Below, in pieces: positions 32,577 through 40,807 of a stretch of DNA of 64,000 nucleotides (the first letter of the stretch is position 1; each line of letters starts with the position of its first letter). The stretch covers positions 25,470 to 89,469 of the forward strand of contig JBJEUF010000163.1 in the NCBI GenBank assembly GCA_051883695.1. The letters are read 5' to 3'. Under the pieces are notes generated by a model, which saw nothing but the letters and a program-made list of their open reading frames with translations, was not told the DNA's origin and did no database searches. Made by a program: the position numbers and the translations under genes. This DNA comes from UBA11524 sp051883695 (GTDB lineage Bacteria > Bacillota > Clostridia > Christensenellales > Aristaeellaceae).

Positions 32577-33388
32577 CACTTGCCTCCATAGCGGTCGCCC
32601 CAGTAGGGCGCGTCCTTCTCCTGCACCCACAGGTGCTCGCCGACGAAAACCGGGTACTCCGGCTGCCGGTAGGGGCAGCCGTCCAGATGGCGGATCGCCC
32701 ACAGGTACCACAGCGCATAGCCGGGCGGCGTGCACTGGGGATGGGTCATCCCGGCGGGAATGCATACGGTATCGCCGGAATGCACCTTATAGACGGTTTC
32801 GCCCACCTCGGCATAGCCGAAGCCGTTTTCCGGGTTGTTCTTGTAGTAGTAGATTTCCGGCTGGGGATGGTGATGGGGCGGATAGCTCGACCACTTGCCC
32901 GGGAAGCCGATCACCTCGCCCAGCACGAGGTTGGCGTAGGGCGCGTTGCGGTAATCGAAGATCGTGCGGACGATGCGGGTGCTGGTTTCGTGCATGGTGC
33001 CCGCGCCGCGGAATTCATCGGGGGTGTCCTGGGGCAGGTAGAGCTTGGCGGGGAATTCCCGCCCGTTCTCCGTGCGCAACACGTTGACCTCGCATTCCTC
33101 GCTCAGGCAGGTGACGGTCACGCCCTTCGTGCCCTTGCTGACATGCAGGGCTGTGGGCGGCATGTCGAAGCAGTTCTCGCGGTACTCGGTGTGTTCGCCG
33201 TCGTCCCACCGGAAGCAGACCTTGCCGTACACCAGCAGGAAGGCGCGCTCCAGCGGGGCTTCATCGCGGAAGCTCTCGCCATACCTGAGCCGCAGCACGC
33301 CGAAGTCCATCAGCATATCGCCGCTGCGCCGGGTGATCTCCGTATAGCCGAAGGCGTGGGGGCCGTTTGCGCGGATGATATCGCTCAT
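32576..33388 (-). CDS. iolB: 5-deoxy-glucuronate isomerase
   Basis: A 270-residue double-cupin enzyme that isomerises 5-deoxy-D-glucuronate to 2-deoxy-5-keto-D-gluconate. The metal-binding signature YPPHHHPQPEIYYY and the second-cupin GMTHPQCTPPGYALWYLW are both visible. Its ribosome site (TGGAGGCG) lies within the end of iolG, and its stop overlaps the iolD start. Confidence 0.96.
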   Translation of the reverse strand: MSDIIRANGPHAFGYTEITRRSGDMLMDFGVLRLRYGESFRDEAPLERAFLLVYGKVCFRWDDGEHTEYRENCFDMPPTALHVSKGTKGVTVTCLSEECEVNVLRTENGREFPAKLYLPQDTPDEFRGAGTMHETSTRIVRTIFDYRNAPYANLVLGEVIGFPGKWSSYPPHHHPQPEIYYYKNNPENGFGYAEVGETVYKVHSGDTVCIPAGMTHPQCTPPGYALWYLWAIRHLDGCPYRQPEYPVFVGEHLWVQEKDAPYWGDRYGGK

Positions 33389-33391
33389 GGC

Positions 33392-34411
33392 TCACGCCTC
33401 CAGTATCTCATCAATCCGGACGGGACGATGCTCGTCCAGGGACTTTTTCGCGGCCTTGGCCAGCACGACGCTCATCAGTCCCGCGTGGATGCCTACGGGC
33501 ACCTCCCTGTCTCCGTTGACGGCGGCGATGAACTGCTTCATCTCTTCCACGAAGGACGCCATGTAGCGCTCCAGGAAGAAGTACTGCGGCTTGTCGCTCA
33601 TCACGCCGGCTGCGGTGGAGACGCGCACGGTGGAATCGCCGTCGTTCTCGCCCGCCGCCATGCCGAGGGAGCCGAACACCTCGACCCGCTGGTCGTAGCC
33701 GTAGGCGGCGCGGCGGCTGTTGTCGATCACGCCCAGCGCACCGTTTTCAAAGGTCAGGGTGACGATGGCGGTGTCCACGTCGCCGGCCTCGCCGATGCGG
33801 GGATCAACGAGGGACGTGCCTGTCGCGTAGACCTCCTTCACGTCGCAGCCCGCCAGGAACATCGCCATGTCGAAATCGTGGATCATCATGTCGATGTACA
33901 ATCCGCCGGAGGAGGCGGCATACTCGGGAGACGGCGGCTCGGGGTCGCGGGAGGTGATCTTGATCAGCTCTATCCTGCCCAGCGTGCCGTCGGCGGCCAG
34001 GCGCTGCACCCTGCCGTGATTGTGGTCAAAGCGGCGGTTGAAGCCGATCTGCAGCTTGCGTCCCGTCTCTTTGGCGACCTCGGCGGTCCTTTGGATCTTC
34101 TCGATGGTCAGGTCGACGGGCTTCTCGCAGAAGACGTGCTTGCCGGCCTTCATCGCGGCGATGGCGATGTCCGCGTGGGTGGGCGTGGGGGAGCAGACCA
34201 GCACCGCGTCGATGGCCGGATCGTTGATGATGTCCATGAAGTCGGTGCCCCAGGCGGGCACGCCGTAGGTCTCGGCGAGGGCTTTGGCGGCTTCTGCCAC
34301 CACGTCCGTCACGCGCACGACCTGCGCCTGCGGGATGTGGTAGGTGATGGACGCCGCATGAACCTTGCCGATGCGGCCTGCGCCGACGATGCCGATGTTG
34401 AGCTTTTTCAT
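33392..34411 (-). CDS. iolG: Inositol 2-dehydrogenase
   Basis: A 339-residue Gfo/Idh/MocA-family oxidoreductase that oxidises myo-inositol to scyllo-inosose with NAD. The Rossmann motif GIVGAGRIGKVHA is at residues 5-17, the catalytic-lysine motif EKPVDL near 95, and IHDFDMAMFLAG carries the active-site Asp and His. The start at 34411 has AGGAGG ahead. It lies between a metallo-beta-lactamase-fold gene and iolB on the iol transcript. Confidence 0.93.
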   Translation of the reverse strand: MKKLNIGIVGAGRIGKVHAASITYHIPQAQVVRVTDVVAEAAKALAETYGVPAWGTDFMDIINDPAIDAVLVCSPTPTHADIAIAAMKAGKHVFCEKPVDLTIEKIQRTAEVAKETGRKLQIGFNRRFDHNHGRVQRLAADGTLGRIELIKITSRDPEPPSPEYAASSGGLYIDMMIHDFDMAMFLAGCDVKEVYATGTSLVDPRIGEAGDVDTAIVTLTFENGALGVIDNSRRAAYGYDQRVEVFGSLGMAAGENDGDSTVRVSTAAGVMSDKPQYFFLERYMASFVEEMKQFIAAVNGDREVPVGIHAGLMSVVLAKAAKKSLDEHRPVRIDEILEA

Positions 34412-34430
34412 GGTCGGTTTCCTCCTGTCA

Positions 34431-35186
34431 TCACAGCTTTTCCTGTGTGTAAACGATGCACTCGCCGGGCAGGCCCGTCGTGGGATGCTGACGGCATGTC
34501 CCGCCGAAGTATTCATAATCCGTGTCCTGCGCGGTCTGACCGTCGAGCAGCTCCGTGCAGGCCTTGAGCAGGGTATCGGTGATGTCCGCCGGGATGTAGT
34601 CCCTGGCGTGACCGGTGAGAACGCGGTCGAAGTCGCCGCCGCAGCGGGCCTTCAGGGCGAGCAGCGTTTCCCGCAGCCGGGCGATGGGCAGGCTTTCCGC
34701 CAGCTGCATCCACAGGTGCGGATTCAGCCCGTCGCCGGAATAGAGCACCCGCGCCGCCCTGTCCAGCAGCCCGACGGAGCCGGCGGTGTGCCCGCTGAGG
34801 TCAACGACCTCCAGCACGGTGCCGCCCAGATCAAAGACCTGTCCGATGGACAGCGGCCGGGTCGGACAGGGCCGGAGCCCGGAGGCCGTCAGCCTGTCCG
34901 CGATGAAGCCGAAGTGCTCCGCCATCAGCTGCTCGTCCGCCGGGTGCAGCCACGCCTCCTCAAAGAACACGTTGCCGTAGACGTGGTCGCAGTGCCCGTG
35001 GGTATTGACCACGGTCACGGGCAGATCGGTCAGGGTGCGGATGATCTCCGCCAGGTTCTCCTCGCCGTTGAGGGTGTCGATCAGCAGCGCGCGAACGCTG
35101 CCGCAGATCAGGTAGCAGGTGCTCTCGCCCGCGTCGTCGATCAGGTAAACGCCCGGCGCAAGCTGCCGGATGATGGCTCTTTGCAT
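34431..35186 (-). CDS. MBL-fold metallohydrolase in the iol operon
   Basis: A 251-residue metallo-beta-lactamase-fold enzyme. The metal site is complete: HGHCDH near residue 63, a second His in DLSGHTAGS, Asp in YSGDGLNP and a final His in LTGHARDY. There is no signal peptide. It starts 12 bases after the iolA stop with AAGGAGG ahead and sits between iolA and iolG, so it is expressed with inositol catabolism. No standard iol step needs it; a lactone or thioester hydrolase is possible. Confidence 0.85.
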   Translation of the reverse strand: MQRAIIRQLAPGVYLIDDAGESTCYLICGSVRALLIDTLNGEENLAEIIRTLTDLPVTVVNTHGHCDHVYGNVFFEEAWLHPADEQLMAEHFGFIADRLTASGLRPCPTRPLSIGQVFDLGGTVLEVVDLSGHTAGSVGLLDRAARVLYSGDGLNPHLWMQLAESLPIARLRETLLALKARCGGDFDRVLTGHARDYIPADITDTLLKACTELLDGQTAQDTDYEYFGGTCRQHPTTGLPGECIVYTQEKL

Positions 35187-35198
35187 ACGGGTTCCTCC

Positions 35199-36710
35199 TT
35201 ACAGGGAGCCGTCCCAGGTGTCGACCCTTTCGCGCTTCATTTCCTCCTCGTCGAACCACCGCGCGGTCACGCACTTCGACTCCGTATAGAACCGGAACGC
35301 GTCCTTGCCGTGGCAATGCAGATCGCCGAAGAAGCTGTTCTTGTGCCCGCAGAACGGGAATACGCCGACGGGCACCGGTATGCCCACGTTCACGCCGACC
35401 ATGCCGCCGTCCGTCCGCCTGGCAAACTCCCGGGCGTAGTAGCCGCTCTGGGTGAAAATCACGCTGCCGTTTGCGAAGGGATTCCGGTTCATCAGCCGGA
35501 TGCCCTCCTCGAAATCCTTCACGCGCTTGATGCACAGCACCGGGCCGAAGATCTCGCGGTTCCCCACGTCCATCTCCTCCGTCACATGGTCGAAGATCGT
35601 GTGCCCGATGTAGTATCCGTCCTCATAGCCCTCGACCCGGACGTTCCGGCCGTCCAGCACCAGCTGTGCGCCCTCGGCAACGCCGCTCTCGATGCGGGCA
35701 AGGATGCGCTCCATGTGGGCTCTGTTGCCCACGGGGCCGAGGTTGCTGGTTCTGTCATAGGCCGGGCCGACCTTCTGCTGCTTGCACAGGCGCACCAGCT
35801 CCGCCACCAGCGCATCCGCGATGGCTTCCTCCGCCACCACCACCGACAGCGCCATGCAGCGTTCGCCCGCGCAGCCGAAGGCGCTGTTCATGATGCCCGC
35901 TGCCGTGCGGCCAATGGGCGCGTCCGCCAGCACCAGCGCATGGTTCTTGGCTTCGCACAGGCACTGCACGCGCTTGCCGTTGGCGGCTGCCGTGGCGTAC
36001 ACATGGCGGCCGGTGTTCGTTGAGCCCACGAAGGTCACGCCGCGCACATCGGGGTGGGTCAGCAGCGTCGATGCAACCTCCGTTTCGCAGGGGACAATGT
36101 TGAACACGCCGTCCGGCACGCCGGCTTCCCGGTACAGCGCGGCGATTTTCAGGCAGGTCAGGGGCGTTGTGGGCGCGGGCTTGAGCACGAAGGTGTTGCC
36201 GCAGACGATGGATAGCGGCGCCATCCAGCCCACGGGGATCATCGCCGGGAAGTTCCAGGGCGCGATGCCGGCGAACACGCCGATGGGCTCGCGATAGAGC
36301 GTCGTGTCATACCCGGCGGAGGTGTCCATCAGGCTCTCGCCCATCAGCAGGCTCGGCGCGGAGCAGGCCAGCTCCGTCATTTCCAGCGCCTTGCCCACAT
36401 CGCCTGCCGCTTCCGACCAGCACTTGCCGTTCTCCGTGGCGACGAGCCGGGTCAGCTCCTCCATGTCGCGTTCGATGAGGCTGTGCAGCTTGCGCATGAT
36501 GGCGGCGCGCTTGCGCACGGGGGTGTTCTTCCACGCGGGAAAGGCTGCCTTGGCGGCGGCGATGGCTTCGTTCATCTCCTCCTGCGTGCACTGGGGCACC
36601 TGCGCGATGGGCTTGCCGGTGGAGGGATCGTAAATCGTGAAAAAGGCGGTCGCCCTGCTTTCGGCATAGGCTCCGTTGATAAAGGGCTTCATGATGGGCA
36701 GCTCGGACAT
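35199..36710 (-). CDS. iolA: (Methyl)malonate-semialdehyde dehydrogenase
   Basis: A 503-residue CoA-acylating aldehyde dehydrogenase of the MmsA/IolA type that turns malonate semialdehyde into acetyl-CoA and CO2. Catalytic Cys is in CAGERCMALS; the NAD-fold motif FVGSTNTGRHVY and the general-base region EAKNHALVLADA, with Asn in place of the Glu of common aldehyde dehydrogenases, are typical of MmsA. AAGGAGAA precedes the ATG. It follows iolC by 24 bases. Confidence 0.93.
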   Translation of the reverse strand: MSELPIMKPFINGAYAESRATAFFTIYDPSTGKPIAQVPQCTQEEMNEAIAAAKAAFPAWKNTPVRKRAAIMRKLHSLIERDMEELTRLVATENGKCWSEAAGDVGKALEMTELACSAPSLLMGESLMDTSAGYDTTLYREPIGVFAGIAPWNFPAMIPVGWMAPLSIVCGNTFVLKPAPTTPLTCLKIAALYREAGVPDGVFNIVPCETEVASTLLTHPDVRGVTFVGSTNTGRHVYATAAANGKRVQCLCEAKNHALVLADAPIGRTAAGIMNSAFGCAGERCMALSVVVAEEAIADALVAELVRLCKQQKVGPAYDRTSNLGPVGNRAHMERILARIESGVAEGAQLVLDGRNVRVEGYEDGYYIGHTIFDHVTEEMDVGNREIFGPVLCIKRVKDFEEGIRLMNRNPFANGSVIFTQSGYYAREFARRTDGGMVGVNVGIPVPVGVFPFCGHKNSFFGDLHCHGKDAFRFYTESKCVTARWFDEEEMKRERVDTWDGSL

Positions 36711-36734
36711 TGTCGGGGTTCTCCTTCCTGTTGA

Positions 36735-37748
36735 TTACAGCGCCGTCACCACGTCGCCGCAGGTCTTTTTCTTTTCGGTGATGAAGGCCGTCAGCGCTGC
36801 CTCCGTGGGCATATCCCGGCTGCAGGCGTGGCTGGCGACCAGCATCGCCGCGCTGGCGCTGCCCATTTCGAGGGCATCGCGCAGCGGCTTGCCTGCCAGC
36901 AGACCGTGCAGGAGGGCGCTGGCATAGCCGTCGCCGCCGCCAAAGCCCTTCAGGGCATCCACCGGGAAGGGACGCACGCGCCAGTTGCCATCCGCCCTGG
37001 AGTAGGCGCAGGAGCCCTCCTTGCCGTGCTTGATGACGATCGCCTGCGCGCCCTTGCCCAGCCAGTAGTCCGCGCTGGCTTCATCCGTGCCGGGAAGCCC
37101 CAGCAGGCGCTCCATCAGGTCGAATTCCTCCCGGGAGCCGAGGATCATGTCCGAGCGCTCCGCCACCAGGGAGGTGTAGACGGCGATTTCGTCCTTGTTC
37201 TTCCAGGTGTAGGCGCGGTAGTCCGCATCGAAGATGACCGTCGTTCCCGTCTGTCCGGCAAAGGTGAGCGCCTTCAGCGCGGCCTCGCGGGTCGGGCTGG
37301 TGCACAGGCTCGTGCCGGAAATGAGCAGCGCCCGGCTGGAGGCGATGTAGGCGCGGTCCACGTCGTCGGGATGGAGCATCAGGTCCGCCACGCCCTCGCG
37401 GTACATGAGGATGCTGCTCTGGGTGGGCGAGAGAATCTCCGTGAAGGTCAGCCCCAGCTTCTCGCCGTTCGTGCAGCGGGTGATGTGGCTGACGTCGATG
37501 CCCTCGTTCACGAAATACTGCGTGACAAAATCTCCGAACTGGTCATCCGAGACCTTGCCAAGGAAGCCGGCCTTCCGTCCCAGCCGCGCAAGCCCCACGG
37601 CGATGTTCGCGGGGGAGCCGCCCAGGTATTTGTTGAAGTGCTGGCTCTCCGACAGGGGACGGTTGTAATCGGTGGGGTTGAAGTCGATGGCCACGCGGCC
37701 GACGGGGATCACGTCCAGCGGACGGTTTTCCTGCGGAAAGATGTTCAT
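36735..37748 (-). CDS. iolC: 5-dehydro-2-deoxygluconokinase
   Basis: A 337-residue PfkB-family kinase that phosphorylates 2-deoxy-5-keto-D-gluconate. The N-terminal signature GGSPANIAVGLARLG and the C-terminal GFGGGDGYASALLHGLL are those of IolC, with the glycine triplet where other PfkB kinases read GAGD. Its start codon overlaps the stop of iolJ by four bases (ATGA), so the two are translationally coupled. Confidence 0.94.
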   Translation of the reverse strand: MNIFPQENRPLDVIPVGRVAIDFNPTDYNRPLSESQHFNKYLGGSPANIAVGLARLGRKAGFLGKVSDDQFGDFVTQYFVNEGIDVSHITRCTNGEKLGLTFTEILSPTQSSILMYREGVADLMLHPDDVDRAYIASSRALLISGTSLCTSPTREAALKALTFAGQTGTTVIFDADYRAYTWKNKDEIAVYTSLVAERSDMILGSREEFDLMERLLGLPGTDEASADYWLGKGAQAIVIKHGKEGSCAYSRADGNWRVRPFPVDALKGFGGGDGYASALLHGLLAGKPLRDALEMGSASAAMLVASHACSRDMPTEAALTAFITEKKKTCGDVVTAL

Positions 37749-38578
37749 GTCGCTGCCTCCCTGCGAATGCCGAATTGCTCAATATGCTGCCGGGCGACGG
37801 CCTCCGCCGCGTCCGACATGCGTCCAACCATGTCAAAGTAGTCCTTTGCGCCCTGCGCGGCCTGATGCACGGCCATGAAGGACGCGGTGGCGATGTTGAT
37901 CTTGTGCATCCCCAGAGCGATGGCTCTGCGGAAGCCGGATGCGGTGATGCCGGTGCCGCCATGCAGCACGAAGGCGGTTTGGCCGCAGCGCCCCTGCATC
38001 CTTTCCAGCACGTCAAAGCGCAGCTCCGGCGTGCCCTCGTAGACGCCATGGGCGTTGCCGATGGCCACGGCCAGCGCGTCCACGCCGGTTTCGCGGATGA
38101 AGCGGACGGCTTCCTCCGGGTCGGCGCACTGTGCGCTGAGCGCCGCGCCGCTCTCGGTTTTGCCCACCACGCCGATCTCGGCCTCGACCGACGCGCCGCA
38201 GCGCGCCGCCAGCGCCATCACCTCCCGCGTCCGGGCGATGTTCTCCGCCATCGGCAGGCGGCTGCCGTCAAACATGACGGATGTGAAGCCCGCGTCGAGA
38301 GCCTGGCGGATGCACTCGTCCGTCATGCCGTGATCCAGATGCACGGCGACGGGCACACGGGCTGTCCGCGCCGCCGCCAGCATGGCGCCGCCGATGACGG
38401 GCAGGGGCGAATACGGCAGCCGAACCTCCGCCACCTGCAGAATGACAGGGGTGTCGAGCGCCTCCGCAGCCCGGAGGACGCCGGTGATCATGTCGATGCC
38501 GGATACGCTGAACGCACCCACGGCACGGCCCTGTTCACGGGCTTCCTGCAGCAGCTCCTTCATATTGGCAAGGGACAT
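37745..38578 (-). CDS. iolJ: Class II deoxy-ketogluconate-phosphate aldolase
   Basis: A 277-residue class II fructose-bisphosphate-aldolase-like protein. In an iol operon this cleaves 2-deoxy-5-keto-D-gluconate 6-phosphate to DHAP and malonate semialdehyde. Zinc-site and phosphate motifs are VAVHLDHGMTDECI, SVMFDGSRLPMAEN, EAEIGVVGK and the C-terminal LHGGTGIT. The start at 38578 follows AAGGAGG. It ends overlapping iolC. Confidence 0.92.
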   Translation of the reverse strand: MSLANMKELLQEAREQGRAVGAFSVSGIDMITGVLRAAEALDTPVILQVAEVRLPYSPLPVIGGAMLAAARTARVPVAVHLDHGMTDECIRQALDAGFTSVMFDGSRLPMAENIARTREVMALAARCGASVEAEIGVVGKTESGAALSAQCADPEEAVRFIRETGVDALAVAIGNAHGVYEGTPELRFDVLERMQGRCGQTAFVLHGGTGITASGFRRAIALGMHKINIATASFMAVHQAAQGAKDYFDMVGRMSDAAEAVARQHIEQFGIRREAAT

Positions 38579-38604
38579 AAGCGAACCTCCTTGTGCGGGG
38601 GGAG

Positions 38605-39366
38605 TCATTCGCCGGCGACAATCAGCTCCACGCCGCTGTCAGCCAGCATGCTGCGCATCGCTTCCTCCGGCGGGGTGTCCGTCACCAGCGCGTCGAAGGC
38701 CTCCAGCGGCGCGTAGGTCATCAGGCCGGTGACGCCGAACTTGGCGCCGGCGATCAGCAGCACCGTCTTTTCCGCGCTTTCTACGGCGCATTTCTTGATC
38801 TCGAACTCCATCGGGCTGGAGTTGGTCACGCCGTGACCGGAGACGCCGGTGGAGGCCATGAAGGCGGTGCGCACATTGAAGCGCTTGAGATAGCGCACCG
38901 CGTCGTCCCCGGTGAGGGAATGGGTCTTGCGCCGCACCTGCCCGGGCAGGGCGATCAGGGTGATGTTCTCGTGCGGCAGCGCGCGGATGATCGCCTCCAG
39001 ATTGTTGGTGATGATCGTCAGGTTCTGCCTGTCCGCCAGATGGTCGATCATCTGCAGGGTCGTCGTGCCGGAGTCGATGAAGATCACGTCGCCGTCCCTG
39101 ACCAGCTCCGCAGCGGCCTTGCCGATGGCGGCCTTGGCGCTTTCGCTGCCCCGGCGGCGCACCTCATAGGGGGTGAGTGCCTGCTCCGTCGGCCGGGCGC
39201 ACACGCCGCCGTACACCTTGGTCACCGTCCCCCGGGCGCACAGCTCCGCCACATCGCGCCGAACTGTGTTCATGGATATATCAAAACGGGTGCGCAGCTC
39301 CTCCATGGTCGCGGTGCCGCGCTGCGTGATATACCGCTCCATTTCCTGTATGCGGTCTCTTTTCAT
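38605..39366 (-). CDS. iolR: DeoR-family transcriptional regulator of the iol operon
   Basis: A 253-residue DeoR-type regulator. The N-terminal winged helix (TMEELRTRFDISMNTVRRDV) is followed by a sugar-phosphate-sensing domain with the DSGTTTLQMIDHL loop and TNNLEAI. As the first gene of the iol transcript it most likely represses its own operon and is released by a pathway intermediate, as for Bacillus IolR; this role is inferred from position. The ATG at 39366 was chosen over a GTG six bases earlier because GGGAGG is well spaced from it. Confidence 0.88.
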   Translation of the reverse strand: MKRDRIQEMERYITQRGTATMEELRTRFDISMNTVRRDVAELCARGTVTKVYGGVCARPTEQALTPYEVRRRGSESAKAAIGKAAAELVRDGDVIFIDSGTTTLQMIDHLADRQNLTIITNNLEAIIRALPHENITLIALPGQVRRKTHSLTGDDAVRYLKRFNVRTAFMASTGVSGHGVTNSSPMEFEIKKCAVESAEKTVLLIAGAKFGVTGLMTYAPLEAFDALVTDTPPEEAMRSMLADSGVELIVAGE

Positions 39367-39442
39367 ATGCACTTTCCTCCCGGACGCGCGTGAAGCCGTC
39401 AGCCCACGCGGCCTGTAGATCGTTCATAGCCTTCTACCCTCT

Positions 39443-39470
39443 ATTTTACCGAATTATTCCCATTTGTAAA
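39443..39470 (-). promoter_or_regulatory. iol operon promoter
   Basis: On the minus strand TTTACA (plus 39465-39470) and TAAAAT (plus 39443-39448) are 16 bases apart. The leader to the iolR start is about 70 bases. Confidence 0.72.
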
Positions 39471-39471
39471 G

Positions 39472-39492
39472 CACATTTTGGTCATATTTTGG
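39472..39492 (-). promoter_or_regulatory. Candidate IolR operator
   Basis: Two direct repeats CCAAAATRTG, 11 bp apart (plus 39472-39481 and 39483-39492), lie directly upstream of the iol -35 box. TGACCAAAATG matches 10 of 11 positions of the Bacillus IolR consensus WRAYCAADARD, as I recall it. Confidence 0.5.
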
Positions 39493-39520
39493 GAAAAATC
39501 AAAAATTTCTTTTTCAACGG

Positions 39521-39549
39521 TTGCAATGTGGGTCGGGATTTGCTATACT
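39521..39549 (+). promoter_or_regulatory. Promoter of the GH105 gene
   Basis: TTGCAA (39521-39526) and TATACT (39544-39549) are spaced by 17 bases, with TG making an extended -10 box. It diverges from the iol promoter. Confidence 0.8.
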
Positions 39550-39565
39550 CATTCCATAGGGAATG
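39550..39565 (+). promoter_or_regulatory. Inverted repeat at the start site
   Basis: CATTCC (39550-39555) and GGAATG (39560-39565) form an inverted repeat straddling the predicted transcription start, a typical place for a repressor operator. The regulator is unknown. Confidence 0.5.
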
Positions 39566-39595
39566 TGTCGAAAATGATATACGGAGGGAAACGCC

Positions 39596-40636
39596 GTGGA
39601 TTATCATGCGTATGCCGATCTGGTGATGGGCCGTCTCCAGGCTACCCATGGGGGCGAGGGCCGGTTTGGCGATCATATGTCGCTGGATACCTGGGAATGG
39701 CCGCAAGGCGTGGCGGTCTATGCGATGATGAAGGTCTGGCAGGCGACGGGCGAGGAGAAAATCCTGCGCGACCTGCAGGCGTGGTATGCGCGCCATCTGG
39801 CTCAGGGGCTGCCACCGCGCAACATCAACACCACCTGCCCCATGCTGACCATGACCCTTTTATATGAAGTGACCCGTGATGAAAGCTACCGTCCCCTGAT
39901 TGCCGACTGGGCGGAATGGGTGATGACGGGCCTGCCCCGGACGGAGGAGGGCGGCTTCCAGCATATCACGACCCACGAGATGAACCCGGGTCAGCTCTGG
40001 GACGATACGCTGTTCATGACCGTGCTGTTCCTCTACCGGGCCGGTGTGGCGCTGGACCGGGCGGAATGGCGCGACGAGGCGAAATACCAGTTCCTGCTGC
40101 ACATCAAGTACCTCCACGCGCAGGAGACCGGACTGTGGTATCACGGCTGGACGTTTGAGGGCCGCCACCATTTCGGCCGGGCGTACTGGGCGCGGGGCAA
40201 CAGCTGGATCACCTGCGGGGCGGTGGACTTTGTGGAATGGCTGCCGGAGGCGGATCCGGTGCGCCGCCTTGTATTGAACACGTGGCGGGAGCAGTGCCTG
40301 GCGCTGTGCCGCCTGCAGGATGCGCAGAGCGGTCTGTGGCACACGCTGCTGGATCATGCGGACAGCTATCTGGAGACGTCGGCTTCTGCGGCGATCGCGT
40401 ATGGACTGCTCAAGGGCGTGCGGCTGGGGCTGCTGCCGGAAGGGTGCGCTCCTGCAGCCCGGAGGGCGCTGTCGGGCGTGCTTGCCATGGTGGGTGAGGA
40501 CGGCACCGTCGGCGGCGTTTCCTACGGGACGCCCGTGGGCGACACGGTGGACTTCTACCGGACGATTCCCATTCAGCCCACGGCCTACGGGCAGGGCTTG
40601 ACCTTCCTGATGCTGACGGAAGCCATGATGATGTGA
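39596..40636 (+). CDS. GH105/GH88-type unsaturated glycuronyl hydrolase
   Basis: A 346-residue (alpha/alpha)6-barrel protein of the YteR/YesR type (GH105), which removes unsaturated galacturonic acid from pectin-lyase products by hydrating the double bond. Marks include WPQGVAVYAMMKVWQATG, MNPGQLWDDTLFMTVLFL with the catalytic Asp, YHGWTF, FGRAYWARGNSWI and ETSASAAIAYG. No signal peptide, so it acts on imported oligosaccharides. The start codon is GTG with ACGGAGGG ahead. It has its own promoter, and a separate promoter drives the next gene. Confidence 0.88.
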   Translation: MDYHAYADLVMGRLQATHGGEGRFGDHMSLDTWEWPQGVAVYAMMKVWQATGEEKILRDLQAWYARHLAQGLPPRNINTTCPMLTMTLLYEVTRDESYRPLIADWAEWVMTGLPRTEEGGFQHITTHEMNPGQLWDDTLFMTVLFLYRAGVALDRAEWRDEAKYQFLLHIKYLHAQETGLWYHGWTFEGRHHFGRAYWARGNSWITCGAVDFVEWLPEADPVRRLVLNTWREQCLALCRLQDAQSGLWHTLLDHADSYLETSASAAIAYGLLKGVRLGLLPEGCAPAARRALSGVLAMVGEDGTVGGVSYGTPVGDTVDFYRTIPIQPTAYGQGLTFLMLTEAMMM

Positions 40637-40695
40637 AAAGGAACACGGATTGGTATCTTTTGAGTAAATTTATCATAAACTTTACATTTTCTCTC

Positions 40696-40724
40696 TTGCA
40701 TATCTGAGAGTGATTTGATATAAT
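40696..40724 (+). promoter_or_regulatory. Promoter of the 550-residue gene and possibly the importer
   Basis: TTGCAT (40696-40701) and TATAAT (40719-40724) are 17 bases apart with an extended -10 TG. I see no other promoter before the binding-protein gene at 42532, so this one may serve both. Confidence 0.78.
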
Positions 40725-40807
40725 GCAGCTATCAAGGATTGTGTTGTATGCAAACCTGCTCATATTGTGCGAGAACTTACCCACAAGCATGAGAGGTGTG
40801 ATATCCG

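Noticed and set aside
32577..32765. Longer N-terminus for iolD
   Set aside because: The extra 63 codons run within the iolB gene, have no ribosome site and read as Arg/Pro-rich noise; the TGATG overlap start is better.
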